Of a stretch of 64,000 bases of DNA, positions 58,575-64,000 are shown piece by piece. Position 1 is the stretch's first letter; each line of letters opens with the position of its first letter. The translations under genes were made by a program, and so were the position numbers. The notes under the pieces are model-generated. The model worked only from the letters and a program-made list of their open reading frames with translations, searched no databases and was not told the DNA's origin. The stretch is from Proteobacteria bacterium UBA6503 (GTDB taxonomy: Bacteria > Pseudomonadota > Alphaproteobacteria > UBA1280 > UBA6503), in contig DJLZ01000005.1 in NCBI GenBank assembly GCA_002436405.1, forward strand, positions 124,001-188,000, written 5' to 3'.

Positions 58575-59036
58575 ATGAAACTGACTGCTATTGCAAAGAA
58601 AAATGAAGTGAAACATGAATGGTACGTGATCGACGCGACTGACCAACCAATGGGTCGTCTTTCAAGCGTTGTAGCGAAGATGCTTCGTGGTAAGCACAAG
58701 CCATCATTCACACCAAACGTAGACACCGGCGACAACATTATCATCATCAACGCTGATAAAGTTCGTCTAACTGGCGGCCGTAAACTAGCTCAACTAGTTC
58801 ACTACTGGCACACTGGTTTCCCTGGTGGTATTAAAGAAATCACTGCTGAGCGCGAGCTTGCTGGTAAAAACCCAGAGCGTCTTGTGACTCGCAGCGTTAA
58901 GCGCATGATGCCGAAAGAGAGCCCACTATCACGTAAGCAGTTCTCTAAGCTGCACGTATACGCTGGCTCAGAGCACCCACACGGTGCACAGAAGCCTAAA
59001 GAGTTCGACATCAGCTCTATTATCGCAAAGAAATAG
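58575..59036 (+). CDS. rplM: Ribosomal protein L13
   Basis: 153 residues from the ATG at 58575 (MKLTAIAKKNEVKHEWYVID); a longer in-frame start at 58500 is not supported. Conserved stretches are DATDQPMGRLSSVVAKMLRG and MMPKESPLSRKQFSKLHVY. The 186-base leader includes a GTGG / CCAC hairpin near 58498-58514, which could be a regulatory site for L13 as in other bacteria. rpsI follows after 22 bases. Confidence 0.97.
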   Translation: MKLTAIAKKNEVKHEWYVIDATDQPMGRLSSVVAKMLRGKHKPSFTPNVDTGDNIIIINADKVRLTGGRKLAQLVHYWHTGFPGGIKEITAERELAGKNPERLVTRSVKRMMPKESPLSRKQFSKLHVYAGSEHPHGAQKPKEFDISSIIAKK

Positions 59037-59058
59037 TTTATAAAGGAAGAGACTAACA

Positions 59059-59484
59059 ATGGGTATTGCTCAAAGTATCAAAGCCGCAGACAAAAAAGCA
59101 GGTCGCTTTTACGCTACAGGTAAGCGTAAAAACGCTATCGCACGTGTATGGCTTACACGCGGTAAAGGCCTTTTCAAAGTTAACGGCGAAACAATGGAAG
59201 CATACTTTGCTCGTCCTATCGCACAGTTGATGATCATGCAGCCACTTCAAGAAGTTGAAGCAGCTGGCAAGTTCGACATCAACGTTGCTGTGCACGGCGG
59301 CGGTAAGTCAGGTCAAGCAGGTGCTGTACGTCACGGTATCTCTAAAGCTCTGACTGAAGTTGACGAAGCTAACCGTCCAGCTCTTAAGAAGCGTGGCTTC
59401 CTAACACGTGACGCACGTGTTGTAGAGCGTAAGAAATACGGTCGTCGTAAAGCTCGTCGTAGCACACAGTTCTCTAAGCGCTAG
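59059..59484 (+). CDS. rpsI: Ribosomal protein S9
   Basis: 141 residues. YATGKRKNAIARVWL near residue 15 and the C-terminal KKYGRRKARRSTQFSKR are the S9 signatures; the SKR end reaches the P-site tRNA. It is the second gene of the rplM-rpsI operon and ends before a strong terminator. Confidence 0.97.
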   Translation: MGIAQSIKAADKKAGRFYATGKRKNAIARVWLTRGKGLFKVNGETMEAYFARPIAQLMIMQPLQEVEAAGKFDINVAVHGGGKSGQAGAVRHGISKALTEVDEANRPALKKRGFLTRDARVVERKKYGRRKARRSTQFSKR

Positions 59485-59521
59485 TTTTTACAACTACGTT
59501 TCAGAGTCATGTCTGTATTCG

Positions 59522-59556
59522 AAAAAGGTGGTTCCCTTACGGAATCACCTTTTTTC
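59522..59556 (+). terminator. Rho-independent terminator of rplM-rpsI
   Basis: Arms AAAAAGGTG-TTCC / GGAA-CACCTTTTT with a short loop and six T. Confidence 0.88.
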
Positions 59557-59586
59557 TTGTCTTTTTATGTATTTTAGGAATTTACA

Positions 59587-60423
59587 ATGCATCGTAAAAA
59601 CGCACCCATCGGCGTATTTGACTCAGGTATGGGCGGTCTTACCGTTTTAAAGGCCCTGCAAGAGGCGCTGCCCCATGAGGAATTTATCTATATTGCTGAT
59701 AGCGCCCATAGCCCTTATGGCACTAAAGGGGCTGAGCTTGTGCACCAGTTTTCACAAAACATTGCTAACTACTTTGAGTGCCATCAGGTCAAAGCCATTG
59801 TGGTGGCCTGTAATACGGCATCAGCTGTTTTAAAGCAGCAGCCTTTGCAAAATATTGAAGCACCAGTGTTTGAGGTGATTACCCCTACCGTTAAAAGCGT
59901 GCAGGGGCAGCATGTGGGCGCTATTGGTACAGCGACAACTATTGGCTCGGGTGCATACGCTAAAGCCCTTCAGGAGGCTGGTAAAGGCCTAGAATGGGCC
60001 AAAGCAACCCCAATGCTGGTGCCGCTGGTCGAAGAGGGGCTAACAACTGACCCCATTGCTGATGTTTTGCTGAAGCACTACCTAGCTGACCTACCAAATA
60101 CCATCGATACACTTATCTTGGGCTGTACCCATTACCCTATGCTGAAGGGCAATATTCAAAAGCTTTTACCAAATGTCACTTTGGTTGATGCAGCTGACGC
60201 AACGGCAGCAGCCGTAAAAGCCTTTTTGGTAAATACCCAAATGCTGACCGAAACCACCCAAGGCAAGGCCACGTTGTTTACAACAGGCGATGCTAAGGTA
60301 TTTAACCAACTACAAAGCCTTGCGGGCTTTACCTTTGGGCACGCAAAAAAACTCGACCTCATTTCTGAGGCCGAGCTTTCAAACGAACATGATTCTAACG
60401 TGGCTGTTATCGCAACAGCCTAA
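59587..60423 (+). CDS. murI: Glutamate racemase
   Basis: 278 residues. Makes D-glutamate for peptidoglycan. The two catalytic cysteines are in VVACNTASAVL near residue 78 and LGCTHYPML near residue 182; the substrate-binding start is GVFDSGMGGLTVLK. It starts at ATG 59587 behind TTTAGGAA, 31 bases after the rpsI terminator, so it likely has its own promoter. Confidence 0.95.
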   Translation: MHRKNAPIGVFDSGMGGLTVLKALQEALPHEEFIYIADSAHSPYGTKGAELVHQFSQNIANYFECHQVKAIVVACNTASAVLKQQPLQNIEAPVFEVITPTVKSVQGQHVGAIGTATTIGSGAYAKALQEAGKGLEWAKATPMLVPLVEEGLTTDPIADVLLKHYLADLPNTIDTLILGCTHYPMLKGNIQKLLPNVTLVDAADATAAAVKAFLVNTQMLTETTQGKATLFTTGDAKVFNQLQSLAGFTFGHAKKLDLISEAELSNEHDSNVAVIATA

Positions 60424-60435
60424 ACAGCGTGCTGG

Positions 60436-61128
60436 TTAAGAAACTTTAACCTGTGCTGTTGTGCTTTGGCGCTCATCTAGAGCCACCGAAAGCGCATGCG
60501 CAAATGCTGTGTGCGCTGAAGATACCGCAAGGGCAGTTACTGACTGGCCGTTTACAGCAACGTGCTGATTTAGAAAGTCAACGTCTTGCGTCAGGCTGTA
60601 GTGTGGGCGCTCATAAGGCAGCACACCCAGGACTTCACTCTTAATCAAAATCTGGCCTTTTTGAACAACTTCAATGCCAGTTTCGCTCCCGAAAGCCTGA
60701 ATCGTCATCGCTTCAGGGGCAATTGTGGTTTTAATTGGGGCATCAAGGTAAACATCGGTTGTAAGGTCACCAACTTCACCTGTGGTAATGGCCATTTCGG
60801 TCAGGTCGTCTTCGCTTACAACGTCCATCACTTCAATATGGTTATCAAGCAGGGCTTCAGGTGTAATGGTGCCATCGTCATTTAGTAGTGGCACAACCTT
60901 GTCAGCTTGCTCGGCGCCGAATACGGCAAAGGTACCAGCTTCGACAGGTGTTGTGGTTGGGGCTAGGCCAGCGGCCATGTGCTCAGCAAGTGTGCTTTCG
61001 ACCATAAGTTCGCCGCCTGTTGAAAGGCGAACAGCTTTTTGCGGCTTGCGTGCCACGAAGGTAGGGGCTTCTGCGAATAGCTTTAGCAGTTCGGGCAAGT
61101 GAAAAGCGCGGGGCGTTGATGACGTCAT
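60436..61128 (-). CDS. Hypothetical protein
   Basis: 230 residues, no signal peptide, no membrane segment, no cysteine. Acidic and rich in Thr, Val and Ala, with stretches such as VYLDAPIKTTIAPEAMTIQAFG that suggest beta structure and a helical end (SSAHTAFAHALSVALDERQ). The start TSSTPRAFHLPELLKLFAEAP may be a helical arm. I do not recognise a family. It is convergent with murI (12-base gap) and 184 bases from the fumarylacetoacetate hydrolase gene, on the same strand. Confidence 0.6.
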   Translation of the reverse strand: MTSSTPRAFHLPELLKLFAEAPTFVARKPQKAVRLSTGGELMVESTLAEHMAAGLAPTTTPVEAGTFAVFGAEQADKVVPLLNDDGTITPEALLDNHIEVMDVVSEDDLTEMAITTGEVGDLTTDVYLDAPIKTTIAPEAMTIQAFGSETGIEVVQKGQILIKSEVLGVLPYERPHYSLTQDVDFLNQHVAVNGQSVTALAVSSAHTAFAHALSVALDERQSTTAQVKVS

Positions 61129-61312
61129 GAATCAATGTTCCTTATTTGTATATTAGCGAATGTACTTAATGCGAATTTTTGCGCACACAGTTTTGTCAAA
61201 ATCTATGGCCTATTTTAGGTGCAATTTTTTTTGCCTCAAGACTTGAAATTCATTCTGGCCATACAGGTCAGAAAAAAAATGCAAAAACTTTTAATTAAGT
61301 AAAATAGGGCCG

Positions 61313-62257
61313 TTACTTATACACAACAGTATTGGTAAGGCTGCCCAAGATCTCTGAGTCTAATTCTACAACGTCGCCGTCCTTAAGCCACTGATTATCA
61401 AGCTGTTTTGTAAGGTTAAGTTCAAGCATGCAGCCGCCACCCACGGTACCACTGCCAATAACGTCACCTTTTTTAACAATTGTGCCTTTAGCAATATGAT
61501 GAATAATTTGCGCAAAGGTGTAATGAATGCTGTTTACATTCCCGCCTGAAAGGGGCGTGCCATTCACTAGGGCACGAATATCAATATCGTAGTGGTTGCC
61601 TTCGGGGGTTTCGGTAATATAAGGCGCAAGCTCGGCCTTCGTCACAAGCCATGGGCCTGCGGTGGTAGCAAAGTCTTTACTTTTATTGGGGCCCATCATC
61701 ATCGGCAGTTCACGCTCAGCCTGAATTTTACGGGCTGACCAATCGTTAAGCAGCATCATGCCTGCAATGGCTTGGTCGGCATCTGCAACGCTAATGTCTT
61801 CAACGTCTTTACCCATGACCACGGCAACTTCAAGCTCATAGTCCAGTTTATCTTGCTGGTAGGGGCCAACTTTAACTGGGCCTTCGCCTTTCATCACGGC
61901 TGGATTTGAAAAGTAAAAGGCAGGGCACTCATAAAAAATCTGCGGCACTTCTTGGCCACGGGCTTCACGGCAGGTTTTAACGTGGGTTAAAAAAGCGTAG
62001 GCATCACGAAAACTCGGCGGAACTGGAATAGGTAGATCATACACCACATCATCAAGCGACTTTGAAAAGGCAGAGGCTTCAGGGCTTTCAAGAGCATCAT
62101 ACATGCGGTTAAGCAGGGCGCCGTCCATAGCAATATCAATATTGTTTTGGCCTAATAGTGGGGTGCCTGCAAGTTTGGCAATTTCAGCTGTGGGGTAGTA
62201 ACAGCCATGCTCGGGCGTTACGATGGCAAGTTCATTGTTAATCACAGCAAGTTTCAT
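61313..62257 (-). CDS. Fumarylacetoacetate hydrolase family protein
   Basis: 314 residues. The C-terminal FAH domain has YELEVAVVMGKDVEDIS near residue 140 (metal-binding Glu), LLNDWSARKIQAERE near residue 174, KDFATTAGPWLVT near residue 194 and GSGTVGGGCMLEL near residue 267. FRDAYAFLTHVKTCREARG near residue 82 contains the catalytic-type His of bacterial fumarylacetoacetases. The last step of tyrosine breakdown is the likely role, paired with hmgA 28 kb away. Related hydratases/hydrolases for other acids are possible. Confidence 0.8.
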   Translation of the reverse strand: MKLAVINNELAIVTPEHGCYYPTAEIAKLAGTPLLGQNNIDIAMDGALLNRMYDALESPEASAFSKSLDDVVYDLPIPVPPSFRDAYAFLTHVKTCREARGQEVPQIFYECPAFYFSNPAVMKGEGPVKVGPYQQDKLDYELEVAVVMGKDVEDISVADADQAIAGMMLLNDWSARKIQAERELPMMMGPNKSKDFATTAGPWLVTKAELAPYITETPEGNHYDIDIRALVNGTPLSGGNVNSIHYTFAQIIHHIAKGTIVKKGDVIGSGTVGGGCMLELNLTKQLDNQWLKDGDVVELDSEILGSLTNTVVYK

Positions 62258-62379
62258 GGGAAAGGCCTCAGTCGTTCTTATTTTCCACTATTTTAACTTG
62301 GCTTTTTACCGCTGAACAGATAAAACTATTAGAACGCTCAAAGAACAGAAAAACCTAGAAAAACACCCGAGGCTCATCC

Positions 62380-63156
62380 GTGTCATATACCGTTGTATGG
62401 TTTGCAAAACACCGCCCAGATACTGCATCAAAAACGATGCATATCAGCCGTGGCATTTTGTGGGGTGGTTTAGCTTTTCTGTTTGTTATTATTCCGGCTG
62501 CATTCTTTGCACTAGGGGCACGCCAAGCATCACCAGAAGCGGTGCGTGAGCGCCTTGAAGCCCAAACTTTTGAGTTTGCTCAGGTCACTAAAAAAGCAAA
62601 CAAAGTTCAAGACGACTATGACGATCTACAACGCCGTTACCAAAAGCTACAGGCTGAATACCTTGATGAAACTGGCCGCCGTGCTGAAGTTGAGGCCCGC
62701 CTTGAGATTGTTGAAAACGCCCGTGCCAACGCCCTTAAACGCCTAGACGAAGCTGAGAAAAACCAGCTAGAGCTGAGCGATAAGCTGGCCGTATTTAAAG
62801 ATATTTTTAAACCGACCGAAGATGCTATTCCGGTGCAGTGCTACAACATTGAAGCCGATGAAAGCAGCGAAGGTGTGCGCTACAAGCTAGCGATGATGAA
62901 AACCGATAACAAAGATGAAAAACAGCTCGATATTGAGCTGCAAATGCGTGTTCTTACAGGCTCAAACGTGGTAACATTAGGAGAAGCCGCATTGGATAAG
63001 GCTGACCGTACTCGAAGCGCAAGCTTTACACGCCAAGTTTCACTTTCTGGTTTGATTCGTGGTGAATTCCCTAAAAAAGGGATGCGCGTTCTTGACGTTC
63101 GAGGGTATGATAAAGACGGTCAAAAACTGCTGACCCACTGCTGGAAAGTATTTTAA
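62380..63156 (+). CDS. Single-span membrane protein with a coiled coil
   Basis: 258 residues, starting at GTG 62380. One membrane helix (about 26-48), then a long charged coiled coil (about 55-145, units such as LEAQTFEFAQVTKKANK) and a periplasmic beta-rich domain with two Cys (VQCYNIEAD and LTHCWKVF at the end). The layout resembles DUF6776-type proteins found next to bactofilin genes, and the bactofilin here follows after 35 bases. A cell-envelope partner role is an inference. Confidence 0.65.
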   Translation: MSYTVVWFAKHRPDTASKTMHISRGILWGGLAFLFVIIPAAFFALGARQASPEAVRERLEAQTFEFAQVTKKANKVQDDYDDLQRRYQKLQAEYLDETGRRAEVEARLEIVENARANALKRLDEAEKNQLELSDKLAVFKDIFKPTEDAIPVQCYNIEADESSEGVRYKLAMMKTDNKDEKQLDIELQMRVLTGSNVVTLGEAALDKADRTRSASFTRQVSLSGLIRGEFPKKGMRVLDVRGYDKDGQKLLTHCWKVF

Positions 63157-63191
63157 TTTTACTCAAGACGATATTTAGGGGAGAACACTTC

Positions 63192-63689
63192 ATGTTTTGG
63201 CGCAAAAATAAAAAGAAAAACGATATCGCAAGCGCTTTCGATTTCCCACATGCTGACCGTGAAGAACGCCAACACAGCCTGATTGGCTACGGCGTGATTA
63301 TTACTGGCGACATTAAGTTTGCGGGTACCCTTCGTTTTGATGGCCGCCTTGATGGCCGCGTTAATGTAAAACCTAATAAGCGTGGCACCCTTGTTGTGTC
63401 AAAAGACGCTGTGATTAACGGCCCTGTTGAAGTTACCAACCTTATTGTTGATGGCACAATCAACGGCAACGTAACTGCCACTGGCCGCATTGAATGCCGT
63501 GCCAACGGCCGCGTGAAGGGCGAAGTGCGCTACCAAAAGCTAAACATCCTTGATGGCGGTAGTGTTGAAGGCCGCTGCATTCAGCAAGATACGGTTTACC
63601 AAAACGAAGCTTCTGTAGTTTCAGTGGTAACTGGTGGCTCAAGCAACGAGCCTGTTAAAATTTCAAGCTTCCTTGGTAAAGAGAGCTAA
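63192..63689 (+). CDS. Bactofilin
   Basis: 165 residues. The central bactofilin domain (about 32-128) is a beta-helix with repeated G-x-I/V spacing: YGVIITGDIKFAGTLRFDGR, LVVSKDAVINGPVEVTN, LIVDGTINGNVTATG and VRYQKLNILDGGSVEG, flanked by unstructured ends. It polymerises into filaments without nucleotide and organises the envelope or stalk-like sites. The N-terminus MFWRKNKKKND may bind membrane. It is followed by a gamma-carbonic anhydrase gene. Confidence 0.93.
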   Translation: MFWRKNKKKNDIASAFDFPHADREERQHSLIGYGVIITGDIKFAGTLRFDGRLDGRVNVKPNKRGTLVVSKDAVINGPVEVTNLIVDGTINGNVTATGRIECRANGRVKGEVRYQKLNILDGGSVEGRCIQQDTVYQNEASVVSVVTGGSSNEPVKISSFLGKES

Positions 63690-63725
63690 GCCTCAAAAGC
63701 TAACCTTTAACTGTAAAGGTCTACT

Positions 63726-64000
63726 ATGCAAAAAGCTTGCATCATGCCGTTCAAAGGCAAAACACCTAAAATTGGTAAAAACGTATTTATTGCACCAACA
63801 GCCAGCATCATTGGTGATGTTGAAATTGGTGATGATACCAACATCTGGTTTGGCGTGACCATCCGCGGTGACGTGAACACCGTTCGTATTGGCAGCCGCA
63901 CAAATATTCAAGACGGTACAGTGTGCCACGTGACACGCGGCACAGGCCCACTTACCATTGGCAGCAACGTAACCATTGGCCATAGCGCTGTGATTCATGC
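63726..64000 (+). CDS. Gamma-type carbonic anhydrase family protein (partial)
   Basis: The first 91 codons are visible; the gene runs off the right edge. ATG at 63726. Left-handed beta-helix repeats with IAPTASIIGDVEIGDDTNIW, FGVTIRGDVNTVRIGSRTNI and QDGTVCHVT, then TIGSNVTIGHSAVIH with the zinc-binding His residues of the YrdA/gamma-CA family. Activity is uncertain in many members. It starts 36 bases after the bactofilin stop. Confidence 0.92.
   Translation, partial: MQKACIMPFKGKTPKIGKNVFIAPTASIIGDVEIGDDTNIWFGVTIRGDVNTVRIGSRTNIQDGTVCHVTRGTGPLTIGSNVTIGHSAVIH

Noticed and set aside
1..64000. CRISPR arrays, insertion sequences, phage genes and attachment sites
   Set aside because: No regular direct repeats, transposase, integrase or duplicated target sites were seen on reading through.

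Overview
This window looks like a piece of an alphaproteobacterial chromosome of moderate GC content. The evidence is gene content and order. The pyruvate dehydrogenase operon is followed by lipA, a cinA-type amidase, dusB, an ntrC relative, ntrY-ntrX, trkA, hfq and hflX. Further along are a rpiB-glyA-nrdR-nusB block, an alphaproteobacterial-type parE, a cytochrome bc1 assembly chaperone next to YceD, a HIG1-type twin-membrane protein and a bactofilin. The exact lineage cannot be fixed from the window. A deep-branching, possibly Micavibrio-like group is only a guess. No transposase, phage gene, CRISPR array, tRNA or rRNA was seen.

Layout. 1-1121: minus-strand upp and the start of an exported protein that runs off the edge. 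1365-6838: pdhA-pdhB-pdhC-LOG-lpd. 6962-10463: an accessory insert of membrane proteins and two paralogous lipoproteins separating lpd from lipA. 10657-14700: lipA, then a minus-strand pncC / exported coiled-coil / MFS operon. 14788-23609: a CcsA-like protein, dusB, a degenerate NtrC-like AAA+ protein, ResB, a DUF4390-like protein and NtrY-NtrX. 23869-30414: trkA, two tandem trkH genes, a HAD phosphatase, hfq and hflX. 30488-32696: CIRCE-controlled groES-groEL. 32746-36002: hmgA, an alpha/beta hydrolase and an SrkA-type kinase. 36016-43739: the most unusual stretch. It holds a minus-strand protein with an OspF/SpvC-like N-terminal domain, a PAS-PAS-GGDEF-EAL protein with a histone-H1-like tail, a HIG1 protein, an exported OmpA-like protein, a ferredoxin and a divergent GH3-like enzyme. 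43781-50375: parE, thioesterase, pgsA, a four-hairpin element, glnA, a YdcH-type protein and two unknowns. 50567-53243: rpiB-glyA-nrdR-nusB. 53313-55128: three tandem pseudopilin-like proteins with a non-standard leader. 55225-64000: bamE, bc1 chaperone, yceD, rpmF, fabH (no plsX between them), rplM-rpsI, murI, an unknown, a fumarylacetoacetate hydrolase-family gene, a coiled-coil membrane protein, bactofilin and a partial gamma-carbonic anhydrase.

How the genes work together. Central carbon flow is served by the whole pyruvate dehydrogenase complex and its lipoyl maker LipA. Tyrosine breakdown is represented by HmgA and possibly the distant FAH-family gene. Respiration is represented by ResB/CcsA-like proteins (System II cytochrome c maturation, unusual for this class), a bc1 chaperone and a HIG1 protein. 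Nitrogen and redox regulation is represented by NtrY-NtrX, an NtrC relic and glnA. Both AAA+ proteins appear to lack the GAFTGA loop that contacts sigma-54, and the only sigma-54-like site found, upstream of glnA, is degraded. Together these suggest the sigma-54 circuit has been dismantled or rewired.

The strongest candidates for something undescribed are the OspF/SpvC-like protein at 36016-37230, the pseudopilin-like trio at 53313-55128 and the divergent GH3-like protein at 42171-43739.
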